Source: Amycolatopsis alba DSM 44262 (lineage in GTDB: Bacteria; Actinomycetota; Actinomycetes; Mycobacteriales; Pseudonocardiaceae). From it: a stretch of DNA of 64,000 nt. The DNA is taken from positions 9,695,605 through 9,759,604 of the forward strand of contig NZ_KB913032.1 in assembly GCF_000384215.1 (NCBI RefSeq), read 5' to 3'. Below the pieces are notes generated by a model. That model did no database searches. It was not told the origin of the DNA and worked only from the letters and a program-made list of their open reading frames with translations. This document shows positions 36,571 to 44,305 of this stretch, piece after piece (position 1 is the stretch's first letter; every line of letters begins with the position of its first letter). The position numbers were made by a program, and so were the translations under genes.

Positions 36571-36846
36571 TCAGGCACGAGGCTCTTTGCCGAGCCCAAG
36601 TAGCTCGATCAGCGGTGCGACAGCGATGCGGTAGCTGCGGCCGACGCGAACCGCAGGTACTGGGAGGGTTCCGTTGCGGGCGAGTTTGTAGGCGGTTGTC
36701 CGGCCGATGCCGAGCATGCGGGCGGCGGTCATCAGGTCGGTAGTCACTCCGAGAGCGCCGAGCCATTCTCGCGACCACGCCGGTGATGACGCAGTCGTGA
36801 ATACCGAGTCAGGTGCGGCGGAGGGGTGTCGGTCGAGATTGTGCAC
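36571..36846 (-). CDS. xis: Excisionase / MerR-like helix-turn-helix protein
   Basis: 91 residues from a GTG at 36846 behind GAGGAGG. The C-terminal half (DLMTAARMLGIGRTTAYKLA, RNGTLPVPAVRVGRSYRI) is the excisionase-type winged helix-turn-helix found next to integrases of actinobacterial elements. Such proteins bend attachment-site DNA to direct excision. It precedes the integrase in the same orientation, the usual xis-int order. Confidence 0.88.
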   Translation of the reverse strand: MHNLDRHPSAAPDSVFTTASSPAWSREWLGALGVTTDLMTAARMLGIGRTTAYKLARNGTLPVPAVRVGRSYRIAVAPLIELLGLGKEPRA

Positions 36847-37016
36847 AGCAACCTCCTCGCTGTGAGGTGGGTTTGTTGGTAGGCAAGGGGTTCTCGGGCG
36901 CGGGCGGTGACCGCTATCGACGGGCGCCCAGCGTGGCTGAGGTCGCCGGGTGTCGGTACTGCGCAGTGACCCGCGCAGGCCCCTGGGACGGTGTCTGTGT
37001 TGGCGCGCGGCTAGTC

Positions 37017-38018
37017 CTACGGAATCGACGCGGTCGCTTCGGGACCGCTTCGGCAGGAGAACGGGCTGCATCCGTCCGGGTCGTCTTCTTCGGCGTTAAT
37101 GGTGCCGCGTGTGGCGTCGAGGTCGACTTGGTCGAGCGGCAGGAGCGAGCGGTGGATGAAGAACTGGCCGCGTAAGGGTTTGCCGTTGGCGTTGGCGCGG
37201 GGGCTGCCGTGACGGATCGCTTTGTCGAACTCGACCAGGTCGGTCCACGCGTGAGGATCGGTGTCCCGGATGAACCGCAGCCGCGAGTTTCCCGAGTAAG
37301 GGCAGCCGATGCACGAGCTTTTCACGACCGTCCCCATACCGCGCTCACGCAGGAGCGTCAGGCAGTCAGTGCGCGACAGCCCAAGGTCGAGGAGCGGGAA
37401 GATGTTGCGCGTGTAGTTGACGTCGGAGTCCTTGGCGCGGTGGAACTCGTCAGTGGAGATGCCGATGGCCTGGTCGACGAACACACCACGAGGCACGCGT
37501 ATGGGATGCGGGTAGCCGAGGATCTGGCGGATGGCTTTCTTGAGCGGCTTGATCTTGTACTCGCCGGTGCACTGCCGGCGAACCATCCCCCTTGTGCCGT
37601 CGGGGTTCTTCACGAACAGCGGCATGGTGACGAACCGGGACTCGGGTTTGAGGGCGTCGTGGCGGATGTTGCCGTTCGACACGGTCAGGACGGGAATTCC
37701 AGCCTGCGCGCCGATGCGGCGTGCGGCGTCGAGCTGCTGGTAGACCTGCCGGGGTTCCCAGCCGGTGTCAGCGAACAGGGCTGCGTCGAAGGGCGGGATC
37801 TCACCGTCGCAGGCGAGCAGGAACACGCACAGACTCTGCACGCCGGCGCCAAGGCTCAGGTATCGGCCGCGTGGTCGGCCGGGATAACGCTCGCGGCGCG
37901 GCGTGCCCGTTCGGCGGTCCGCCGGTGTCGCGGACGGACCGCGGCGCGCTGACGATCGTGTCGGCGGGTGCGAGGTGGCGGCACGCGCCGCGGACGGTGG
38001 AGGCGATGTCATGATCAC
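37017..38018 (-). CDS. PAPS-reductase-like (adenine nucleotide alpha-hydrolase) protein
   Basis: 333 residues, GTG at 38018 in a GTGA overlap with the preceding gene and AAGGAGG 4 nt upstream. After a disordered Arg-rich 45 residues come YLSLGAGVQSLCVFLLACDG (PP-loop region), ALFADTGWEP, RRQCTGEYKIKPLKK and SSCIGCPYSGNSRLRFIR; the clustered Cys may hold an Fe-S cluster or metal. This family occurs in phages and mobile elements and is distantly related to DndC. Here it ends a DNA-modification operon, so a role in sulfur or nucleobase chemistry on DNA or tRNA is plausible but unproven. Confidence 0.78.
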   Translation of the reverse strand: MIMTSPPPSAARAATSHPPTRSSARRGPSATPADRRTGTPRRERYPGRPRGRYLSLGAGVQSLCVFLLACDGEIPPFDAALFADTGWEPRQVYQQLDAARRIGAQAGIPVLTVSNGNIRHDALKPESRFVTMPLFVKNPDGTRGMVRRQCTGEYKIKPLKKAIRQILGYPHPIRVPRGVFVDQAIGISTDEFHRAKDSDVNYTRNIFPLLDLGLSRTDCLTLLRERGMGTVVKSSCIGCPYSGNSRLRFIRDTDPHAWTDLVEFDKAIRHGSPRANANGKPLRGQFFIHRSLLPLDQVDLDATRGTINAEEDDPDGCSPFSCRSGPEATASIP

Positions 38019-38698
38019 CGCACCTCCTTCTCGTCACCGCTGGCGGTGGATCCGTGGACCGGGGCGAGAAGCCGGTGCGGGATGCGCCGCACGCTGGTCA
38101 CGGGATCTTGGGCCGCCCAGAACAGCGCGGGGGTAACTAGGGCGCGGTGCGCGGGCTGATCGGAGAGCACCCATTGCTCGACGGGACGAAAAGCGCCGTT
38201 CTCGTCGCGAGTACCGGTGGCCTGGTAGCCGGTGTACTTGACATCGGTCAACATCGTCTCGACCGCCGCAAGTGGCCAGGCGGTGTGTGTCCCAGGCGGT
38301 GGATAGCGGCCAGGGTCGGCGTCGAGCCGCGCGGTGATGTGCTCGACCGACAAGCCGGTGATCGCGCGCCAGTAGAAGACGTCTTGCACCACGAGAGCGC
38401 GGCGCGGATCCGGTGTCAGGCGGGTGCGAGGTGTTCCGTGGCGGCTTCGTGCTCCAGTCACGGTCATCGCGGCGTAGCCGTAGGGCGGGTGGCGAACGTT
38501 CCAGCCCTCGCGGATCAGAACTGCGATCGCCTCGGCCGACCGTCGCGTCACCGGATGCTGCGCGGGCCGAACACCGGAGGGCGTGTGGCTGGCGAGTGCT
38601 CGGTTCGGTCGCCGCCGGAGGCGGAGGCGATGGCGGGCGGTGCGGGCCCAGCGGCGCAGATGGGCCACTGGGTGGCGTGTCCAGCTGTGTACGGGCAT
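38015..38698 (-). CDS. Serine-recombinase C-terminal-like protein without catalytic domain
   Basis: 227 residues. The first 50 are basic and disordered. The rest resembles the Recombinase DNA-binding domain of large serine recombinases: RSAEAIAVLIREGWNVRHPP, YGYAAMTV, VVQDVFYWRAITGLSVEHIT, DVKYTGYQATG. The N-terminal resolvase domain with the catalytic Ser is absent, and so is the zinc ribbon. It overlaps the PAPS-reductase-like gene (GTGA). It may have been recruited as a DNA-binding protein for the modification operon, or be a shortened recombinase. Start at 38698 is uncertain. Confidence 0.65.
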   Translation of the reverse strand: MPVHSWTRHPVAHLRRWARTARHRLRLRRRPNRALASHTPSGVRPAQHPVTRRSAEAIAVLIREGWNVRHPPYGYAAMTVTGARSRHGTPRTRLTPDPRRALVVQDVFYWRAITGLSVEHITARLDADPGRYPPPGTHTAWPLAAVETMLTDVKYTGYQATGTRDENGAFRPVEQWVLSDQPAHRALVTPALFWAAQDPVTSVRRIPHRLLAPVHGSTASGDEKEVR

Positions 38699-38797
38699 GA
38701 CGAAGAAACCCTTCGAGAAATCGGGGTGTGGAAGCAGGGTGGAGCGTGGCGCTCCAGGGCGGGCTCGGTGGTGTCCTCGCCCCGGAGCGCCACGGGT

Positions 38798-39289
38798 TCA
38801 GCGCCGTGTGCGGGGATCGCTGCGGCGGGTGCGCGCGGCGGGCGTCGCCTGGGCGGTGCCCGGCGGACGCGTCACGCCCCTGTCCGCCCAGGGCGGTCGA
38901 CTCACTCGGGAGCGCCTGTCCCGCCGCGTCGCGCTGGCCGGCGACAGGCAGGGCGGACGGTTTAGGTAAGTGAGGTCGTCGAGCAGGTGACGCAGTGCGT
39001 GCGCGGCTTGCTGGGGCATGACCCCGTTGCCCAGCGCGCGAAGTTGCGCGGTGCGGGGCAGGCCGAGGTGTTCGGCGGTGACCCAGCCTGGGGGCAGGCC
39101 CATGAGCCACTCGACGAACGGTGGCGCGAGCACGGGACGTCCGTGCCGGCCAGGCTGGGTCGGGTACGGAGCCGCGCGGCCGGTGATGACTTCCCACCGG
39201 TGCACGGCGGCGGCATACTCACCCCAGTTCACCGGCCCGGATTCACCGGGTGGTGTGCGGTGGGCGCGTGGTGCGCGGGCGGTCGTCAC
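38798..39289 (-). CDS. Cytosine-5 DNA methyltransferase, C-terminal piece
   Basis: 163 residues, GTG at 39289 behind AAGGAGG. VNWGEYAAAVHRWEVITG, APPFVEWLMGLPPGWVT and TAQLRALGNGVMPQQAAHAL are the terminal blocks of phage-type C5 methyltransferases; the GNGVMPQQA segment is motif X, which folds back onto the SAM site. Alone it cannot be an enzyme. Upstream pieces of the same protein lie in other frames up to 40500. A good ribosome site means it could be made separately and complement the N-terminal piece. The last 50 residues are low complexity. Confidence 0.65.
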   Translation of the reverse strand: MTTARAPRAHRTPPGESGPVNWGEYAAAVHRWEVITGRAAPYPTQPGRHGRPVLAPPFVEWLMGLPPGWVTAEHLGLPRTAQLRALGNGVMPQQAAHALRHLLDDLTYLNRPPCLSPASATRRDRRSRVSRPPWADRGVTRPPGTAQATPAARTRRSDPRTRR

Positions 39290-39449
39290 GGTCCTTCACC
39301 TCCTTGCGCGCTAAAGACTTCGGTGCGGGTGTGGTGACGGCGATGACGATCGAGGGCAGCATCAGATCGCCCTTCGAGCCGCGCTGCGCGGGACAGCCTT
39401 TGGTGCCGTCGGTCGCTCTCGGGGTAGGCAGAAGTCGTGGAGTGTCCAT
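39243..39449 (-). CDS. Methyltransferase linker piece (LPTP repeat)
   Basis: 68 residues, ATG with a GGAGG 11 nt upstream. MDTPRLLPTPRATDGTKGCP and RGSKGDLMLPSI match the LLPTP-type linker that precedes the C-terminal blocks in phage-like C5 methyltransferases. It then runs into a Thr/Arg-rich out-of-frame end. It is one of the four frame segments of the shattered methyltransferase gene and is unlikely to work by itself. Confidence 0.45.
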   Translation of the reverse strand: MDTPRLLPTPRATDGTKGCPAQRGSKGDLMLPSIVIAVTTPAPKSLARKEVKDRDDRPRTTRPPHTTR

Positions 39450-39497
39450 GCGGGCTGGGCCTCCTGTCCTGGAGTTCCGGTGGGCGGGGCCGTGGTT

Positions 39498-39957
39498 TCA
39501 GGCGGCAGTGCGCCAGGCACCAGCGGAGAGGCAGCTATCGATCCCTCCGCTGTGAGCCGCGGCGCACCACGGCCCGTCCGCCGACGGCATCGGTGTACTC
39601 AGGGCGCGGGCGCGGTCGGGAAGAGACGGCCCGCCGTCGTGCGTGCCGTGGGTGCAGTTCTTCGCGTCCGAGGCGGTCGGAGTCGGCAGCAGCCGCACCG
39701 AGTCGGTCAGCGTCACGCACCCCGCCGGGATCGGGCGACCCGGCTTCCGCACGGTCTGGATCGCCGACGACCGCGAGTCCGCCGCCGTCGGAGTCGGCAA
39801 CAGCTGCGTTGGCCTGACGACCGAGTCGACCGCGTCGTTGAGGTTGACCTGATGCCCGCCCGCCCGCCGCCGTGCCGGGTCGACCGGGCCGCGGGGTTCT
39901 CCGTCGCGGGCCTGCGGGGTCGGCATCATCCGCATCCCGTCCCAGGGCGGGGACGGC
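39498..39957 (-). pseudogene. Methyltransferase central linker in a shifted frame
   Basis: In the frame ending at 39498 the sequence MMPTPQARDGEPRGPVDPAR, RRAGGHQVNLNDAV, LLPTPTAADSRSS and LLPTPTASDAKN is the LLPTP-repeat insert of phage-like C5 methyltransferases. It should directly continue the catalytic domain, which is read in another frame and reaches this point near 39957. There is no start codon signal of its own. Confidence 0.55.
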
Positions 39958-40500
39958 ACACAGGAACACGCGTTCGCGGCGGTGGGCGGCACCGATGTCG
40001 CTGGCTCGTACGCAACGCCAGACCGCGTCATACCCCGCTTCGGCCAGCCCCGCGAGTACTCGGTCGAGGCCACCGTTTTTCCAGCGGAGGGCGGCGACGT
40101 TCTCCACGACAACGAGCCTCGGTCGTAGTACGCGAATGGCGTCCAGGATGGTGTGCCACAGTCCACTACGAGCGCCTTTCTCGATACCCGCGCGCCGACC
40201 GGCGGCGGAGATGTCCTGACAGGGGAAGCCCGCCGTGAGCACCTCGACCGGTGCGACGGAGGTGAAGTCGACCGCGCGCAGATCGCCCAGGTTCGGCACG
40301 CCGGGCAGGCGTGCGGCGAGGATCGCGGCCGCGTGCGGGTCGACCTCGCAGTACCAGGCGATGCGGCCGCCGAGCACGGCGGCGACGCCGAGGTCGAGCC
40401 CGGCCACGCCGGTGCACAGCGACCCGATCACCGGGCCGTCGGTCGCGACGAACCGCAGCGGATCCACAGCGTCGGCGCGGCGCTCAGCCATGGTGCTCAT
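39535..40500 (-). CDS. Cytosine-5 DNA methyltransferase, catalytic N-terminal part
   Basis: 321 residues from the ATG at 40500, which overlaps the upstream stop (ATGA) with AGGGGAG upstream. It would methylate C5 of cytosine in DNA with SAM. Motif I GSLCTGVAGLDLG (26-38), motif IV GFPCQDIS with nucleophile Cys94, motif VI VVENV near 131-135 and motif VIII RASDIGAAHRRERVFL near 165-180 are intact. From about residue 183 the frame is non-natural (Asp/Pro/Arg-rich) while the true continuation lies in another frame. Without its target-recognition domain and motif X it should be inactive unless complemented by the downstream pieces. Confidence 0.7.
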   Translation of the reverse strand: MSTMAERRADAVDPLRFVATDGPVIGSLCTGVAGLDLGVAAVLGGRIAWYCEVDPHAAAILAARLPGVPNLGDLRAVDFTSVAPVEVLTAGFPCQDISAAGRRAGIEKGARSGLWHTILDAIRVLRPRLVVVENVAALRWKNGGLDRVLAGLAEAGYDAVWRCVRASDIGAAHRRERVFLCAVPALGRDADDADPAGPRRRTPRPGRPGTAAGGRASGQPQRRGRLGRQANAAVADSDGGGLAVVGDPDRAEAGSPDPGGVRDADRLGAAAADSDRLGREELHPRHARRRAVSSRPRPRPEYTDAVGGRAVVRRGSQRRDR

Positions 40501-41381
40501 CGCCGCTCCCCTGTTGTGATGCCCGGCCGCGCAGGCGGGCGTGTTCCTTGGGTGCGGCGTGCGCCGCTGTGTCCTGGTCGGGCACGGCCCGGCGAGCACG
40601 ACGAGGGGCGTGATGCGGCGAACCGGATTGCGGGTCGGTGGTTCGGCTGGCGCAGGGTGTGCCGGAGCCGGGAGTGCCAGGCCATCGCGTAGGTCAGGCA
40701 GTTGGATTCGCTGCGATGGCTCGGGGTGCAGCCCGGCTGGTAGCGGCCGCTGTAACTCCACGCGGCGGAGTCGCTGGAGCGGATCGCGTCTCCGTAGCGG
40801 GCCAGCCCGGTCGTCTTGACACCAAAGCAGTGCAGCCGCAGGCCCCGAGCGTGCAGGGACCTCACGATGCGTTCGACCTGTCCACTGTGCTGGCGCCGGC
40901 ACACCGACCCGAGCCCGACCAGCGGAAGCGCGGCGAGGTCGACACCGTGACGTTCGTAGGCGTCGGCGCAGCGGTGGTAGTCGGCGAGCTCATCGCCCTG
41001 CACCACCGGGATGATCGGCAGGTCCGGCGCCAGCTCCCGCAGCTGCAGGTAGTTGCGCACGGTCCGCTGCAGGTGGGTGTGCAGGCTCAGTCCGGTGCGC
41101 GCTCGGACGTGCGCTTCGACCATCCAGTCCTGCGGCGCGGCCCACGCCATCCGACCGATCTCGCTGGCGTAGCGGCGTACTGAGACGGCATAGGCGCGGG
41201 CGTCGCTGCGCCAGCGGCCGTGCAGCGAGAGCTCGGTGAAGCCGCCGGAGTCCAGCGCCCACTCCCCCGACGCGCGAGGCAGGCTGCGGCGCCCGGCCAG
41301 GCGCCGGTGTGAGACCAGCAGCGGAACCCCGAGATCACGGGCGAGCCAGGCGGGCTGGTGGGTGCCGAGAAAGAACTTCAC
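40497..41381 (-). CDS. DpdA/TGT-superfamily protein (7-deazaguanine DNA insertion candidate)
   Basis: 294 residues from the GTG at 41381 (GTGA overlap with the transporter gene, GGGAGG upstream). KFFLGTHQPAWL at the start, LDSGGFTELSL near 43-53 with Asp44 in the position of the general base of tRNA-guanine transglycosylases, IIPVVQG, LVGLGSVCRRQHSGQVERIV and LRLHCFGVKTTGL fit the shortened TGT-like family of phages and elements (DpdA-like). Members exchange guanine for a 7-deazaguanine base in DNA. The C-terminal 60 residues are low complexity. Position beside a queuosine-precursor transporter and DNA methyltransferases strongly supports a DNA-modification role. Confidence 0.78.
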   Translation of the reverse strand: MKFFLGTHQPAWLARDLGVPLLVSHRRLAGRRSLPRASGEWALDSGGFTELSLHGRWRSDARAYAVSVRRYASEIGRMAWAAPQDWMVEAHVRARTGLSLHTHLQRTVRNYLQLRELAPDLPIIPVVQGDELADYHRCADAYERHGVDLAALPLVGLGSVCRRQHSGQVERIVRSLHARGLRLHCFGVKTTGLARYGDAIRSSDSAAWSYSGRYQPGCTPSHRSESNCLTYAMAWHSRLRHTLRQPNHRPAIRFAASRPSSCSPGRARPGHSGARRTQGTRPPARPGITTGERR

Positions 41382-41917
41382 GACGCCACCTCCCGCCGCC
41401 ACGACCACAGCGCCAGGACCGGGCAGGCCACCGCTGTGGCGGCGGCTTTACCCGCGAGCTGACCGGGCAGCAGCGCCCACGAGCCGAACGCGAAGGACAC
41501 GAACACAGCGCTGTCCACGAGCAGGCCGGCCAGATTCGATCCAGTGATCGCGGCTGCCCGTCCCCGTGAGCGCCACCGCCGGTACAGCCACGAGTCGGCG
41601 AGTTCGGAGACGGCGAACGCCGCCGCGCTCGCCGCTGCGATCCAGGGTGAGGCCACGATCGCCGACAGCGCTGTGCCCCCGCCGATGGCCGCGAGCACGC
41701 CTCGCGAGCCGAGCGTCTCGTGCAGGGCGTCGCGGGCGATGAAGACCATCCCCGCGATACAGGCGCCTGCGGGAACAGCCAGCCCGTCCAGGGTGATCAG
41801 GTGGTGCGCGCTGGCCCAATTCGCGCCAGCCACCGCGGTCAAGTAGAAGCCTGTAGCGAGCACTCCCGTTACCGAGAGGGGCGGCCACCAGCGCCCCGGC
41901 GCCGGGAGCACGGACAT
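41378..41917 (-). CDS. VUT-family (YhhQ-like) queuosine precursor transporter
   Basis: 179 residues from the ATG at 41917, GGGGAG upstream. About six hydrophobic helices (VTGVLATGFYLTAVAGANWA, VPAGACIAGMVFIARDAL, AVFVSFAFGSWALLPGQLAG) and family signatures FIARDALHETLG and ITGSNLAGLLVDSAVF. VUT proteins import 7-deazaguanine precursors such as preQ0/preQ1. It directly precedes and overlaps the DpdA-like gene, so it probably feeds the base for DNA modification. Confidence 0.88.
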   Translation of the reverse strand: MSVLPAPGRWWPPLSVTGVLATGFYLTAVAGANWASAHHLITLDGLAVPAGACIAGMVFIARDALHETLGSRGVLAAIGGGTALSAIVASPWIAAASAAAFAVSELADSWLYRRWRSRGRAAAITGSNLAGLLVDSAVFVSFAFGSWALLPGQLAGKAAATAVACPVLALWSWRREVAS

Positions 41918-41937
41918 CGTCCTCTCCCCTGCCGCGA

Positions 41938-42084
41938 TCATGATCGCCCGCCAGGCCGAGGCGGTTCCGGGACGAGCGGGTCAGGCACTGGGCAGCGATG
42001 CCGGGCGGCGGCGCGCCGCGCGGTATCCAGCCATGGGTACCGGACGGTCCAGCCGCAGTTCTGACACCGGGCACGAGCGCTCAT
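41938..42084 (-). CDS. 48-residue Cys-rich protein, probable zinc ribbon
   Basis: ATG at 42084 overlaps the stop of the methyltransferase gene (ATGA); stop TGA at 41940-41938. The sequence has CQNCGWTVRYPWLD, then RRAAARHRCPVPDP, i.e. Cys-x2-Cys and a later His-x-Cys, a spacing that can bind one zinc ion. Short proteins of this kind are frequent in actinobacterial conjugative elements. Size and overlap with both neighbours support that it is real. Confidence 0.6.
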   Translation of the reverse strand: MSARARCQNCGWTVRYPWLDTARRAAARHRCPVPDPLVPEPPRPGGRS

Positions 42085-43220
42085 GACCGCCCCCTCCGCG
42101 TGTCAGGCGCTGTCTGCGAACCAGCGGTCTCGAGCGGGCGGCGCAGCACGATGACGTCCTCGTGCGCGATCAGATGCAAGGGCAGGCCCTGCTCGCGCTG
42201 TTTGCGGATGAAGTCGCGCTGGAAGAAGCTCCCGCGGGCGATCAGCTCGTGGTCGGCGACGCGGGCGAGCAGGGCGACGCAGCGTTCGACCGGGACCAGT
42301 CCGGCCGCGAGACCGCAGGCGATGATCTGCGACGGGAGGTCGATCAGTTCGGAGTGCTCGCGCCAGGGGCGCGCGGTGATCGCGATGTGCCCGCCGGGGC
42401 GCAGCACGGCCGCGCAGCCGGTGAGGATGCGAGTGAAGCCGGCCAGCAGCCGGTGGTGGCCGACGTTGGCGAGGTTGCCGCGATCCAACGCGGAGCCATA
42501 GCGGTGGTGGTACTTGTGCACTTTCCCGTCATGCGAGTCGGTGCTGGCGGTGACGACCTGCCCGTGCGTGGACGGCCCGTACGGCGGGGAGGTAATCACG
42601 AGCGCGACCTGCCCCCGGTACTTCTCCGGCAGCAGTGACGGTAGCTGCCGGGCGTCGCCGTGCACGATCTCGCCGTCGTGGTCGTGGCCGCGTTCGCGGG
42701 CCAGGTCGAGGTTCGCCCAGGCGACGCTGACCCAGTGCGGTTCGTACTCGACGCCGACCGCGCGGCGCCCAGCGTCGATCGCCTCCACGAGCGTGGTGCC
42801 GGATCCGGCCATCGGGTCGAACACCAGCTGGCCGGGGCGGGTGTAGGCACGGATGGCGTGCGCCGCGACGGCCGGGAGCATCTTCGCCGGGTGCGCGGTC
42901 GACTCGGGCACATACCGGCCTTTGCGCTGGGTGGCCGGGGCTGTCTGCGCGGTCGCCCAGACCGATAGCGGCAGATCACCGATGTCGAACCCACCGGTCT
43001 TACCACTCGGGCCGACCGGGTCGTGCCCGGTCGCGGTGTCCGTCCGTGTGGTGCTGGTGTCGAGGACGTCGATGAGCGCGCGGGAGATCGGCACGGTCGG
43101 GTCGTCGCTGCCATGGTTGGTCGATGTCGCGGGGTGCTGGTGGGACATGAGGGCGCTGCCTTTCGCAGGTGCGGGAGTGGCCGGGGACGGCCCGGCCGGG
43201 TGCGGCGGGGGCAAGGTCAC
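42081..43220 (-). CDS. DNA amino-methyltransferase (N6-adenine or N4-cytosine)
   Basis: 379 residues from a GTG in a GTGA overlap with the upstream gene and GGAGGT behind it. After a disordered 75 residues: HPAKMLPAVAAHAI (motif X region), LVFDPMAGSGTTLVEA (motif I, 132-147) and LVITSPPYGP (motif IV, 208-217). Motif I before IV fits the alpha/gamma class order. It transfers a methyl group from SAM to an exocyclic amine in DNA. No restriction partner adjoins it, so it is a solitary methylase that probably shields the element from host restriction. Confidence 0.9.
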   Translation of the reverse strand: MTLPPPHPAGPSPATPAPAKGSALMSHQHPATSTNHGSDDPTVPISRALIDVLDTSTTRTDTATGHDPVGPSGKTGGFDIGDLPLSVWATAQTAPATQRKGRYVPESTAHPAKMLPAVAAHAIRAYTRPGQLVFDPMAGSGTTLVEAIDAGRRAVGVEYEPHWVSVAWANLDLARERGHDHDGEIVHGDARQLPSLLPEKYRGQVALVITSPPYGPSTHGQVVTASTDSHDGKVHKYHHRYGSALDRGNLANVGHHRLLAGFTRILTGCAAVLRPGGHIAITARPWREHSELIDLPSQIIACGLAAGLVPVERCVALLARVADHELIARGSFFQRDFIRKQREQGLPLHLIAHEDVIVLRRPLETAGSQTAPDTRRGRS

Positions 43221-44305
43221 TGGTCACCTCCAGCACCGGGCTGAGTCTGCGCCCAACTGGCCTCGGAGGGCGGTGTACCGGGGTCGGACGGTTGCGCGAA
43301 CGCGAGAACATCGCCATGTGCGCGCAGGTGCGGCGAGGGCAGTCCGCGGACCGTCGCGTGATGCCGGGCGCGGTCGTACTCGGCGGCCACCGCCGAGTAC
43401 GGCGCAGGCCGCAGGCGCCCCTTCTCCACGGGTGTGTGCAGCACGACGATGTGCTGCAGGTAGAGCAGATCGGCTTGCTGGGCGGCGGCCACGATCGCAC
43501 CGGTCGGGTCGACCAGCCGCCCCCGCGTCCAGTCGCTGTGCGTGTACACCGCGAGGATGCCGCCCTGGCGCAGGCGGTTCGACGCCAGGAGCGCGAGCCG
43601 ATCCAGCGACACCGACTCGGCGGTGTGCTCGGGAAGGGACACGATCACGAGATCTGCTCGCGCGCCGCGCTCGCGCTCCGGTCCTTCCGCGCTGGCGGGG
43701 GCGCCGGTGCGTGCCGGGGCTGACGGTGTTCCGGCCAGCGTCGCGGCCGGGTCGCTCGCGTCGGTGACGAGGTCGGCCCAGAACGGCCGCGACGACGCGG
43801 CGGAGCCACCGTCGCCGCTGTGGAAGGTGACGGTGTCGGTGGTGCGGCCGAGCGCGCGCACCGCCTCTCGTGCCGCCGCCACCGACGCCTCGCCGGTCGT
43901 CGCCGAACCATTCGTGCCGGAGCGCGTGCCGGTGGCCGGTGCGGGGTCGAGGTCGACCAGGACGACGTGCGCAGCGGGGTCTGTGAACGACGCCGTGATG
44001 GACTCCACGATGGGTACCGGCCACACCGCGTGCGTGTCGATCGGGTCCGGCCCGCATGTCCACACCGTCGCCGGAGTCGGCGGGGTCGGCGACGGCGACG
44101 GCGACGGCGACGGGCACCGGCGTGACGAGGTCGGCGTGCCCTCGGGACGCGAGGTGCCGCCGGTCCCGCCAGCGCCTGCCGTGGGGCTGTGAACGCGGGC
44201 TCCGGGGTAGGGAGCGCGGTCGCCGCCGCGCCGGGTGCGCGGCGGGCGAGTTGAGTCTGTGCGGCGACCGGGGCGGCCATCCGACGGCTGCGGGCGAGGG
44301 GACAT
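43217..44305 (-). CDS. Methyltransferase-like protein without DPPY motif
   Basis: 362 residues from the ATG at 44305 with GGAGG 5 nt upstream; first gene of the modification operon. The first 100 residues are Pro/Arg/Ser-rich. The rest has a Rossmann-like layout: VWTCGPDPIDTH, AAHVVLVDLDPAPATG, then LVIVSLPEHTAESVSL in the position where DNA methylases carry a PPY motif, and LRQGGILAVYTHSDW. The SAM loop looks altered and no catalytic motif is obvious. It may be a decayed or regulatory methylase-like subunit. Three repeats of Pro-Ser in the linker reflect GC-rich drift. Confidence 0.65.
   Translation of the reverse strand: MSPRPQPSDGRPGRRTDSTRPPRTRRGGDRAPYPGARVHSPTAGAGGTGGTSRPEGTPTSSRRCPSPSPSPSPTPPTPATVWTCGPDPIDTHAVWPVPIVESITASFTDPAAHVVLVDLDPAPATGTRSGTNGSATTGEASVAAAREAVRALGRTTDTVTFHSGDGGSAASSRPFWADLVTDASDPAATLAGTPSAPARTGAPASAEGPERERGARADLVIVSLPEHTAESVSLDRLALLASNRLRQGGILAVYTHSDWTRGRLVDPTGAIVAAAQQADLLYLQHIVVLHTPVEKGRLRPAPYSAVAAEYDRARHHATVRGLPSPHLRAHGDVLAFAQPSDPGTPPSEASWAQTQPGAGGDQ

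Noticed and set aside
39480..40238. 252-residue plus-strand open frame across the methyltransferase
   Set aside because: Arg/Pro/His-rich antisense shadow; the minus strand carries clear methyltransferase motifs.
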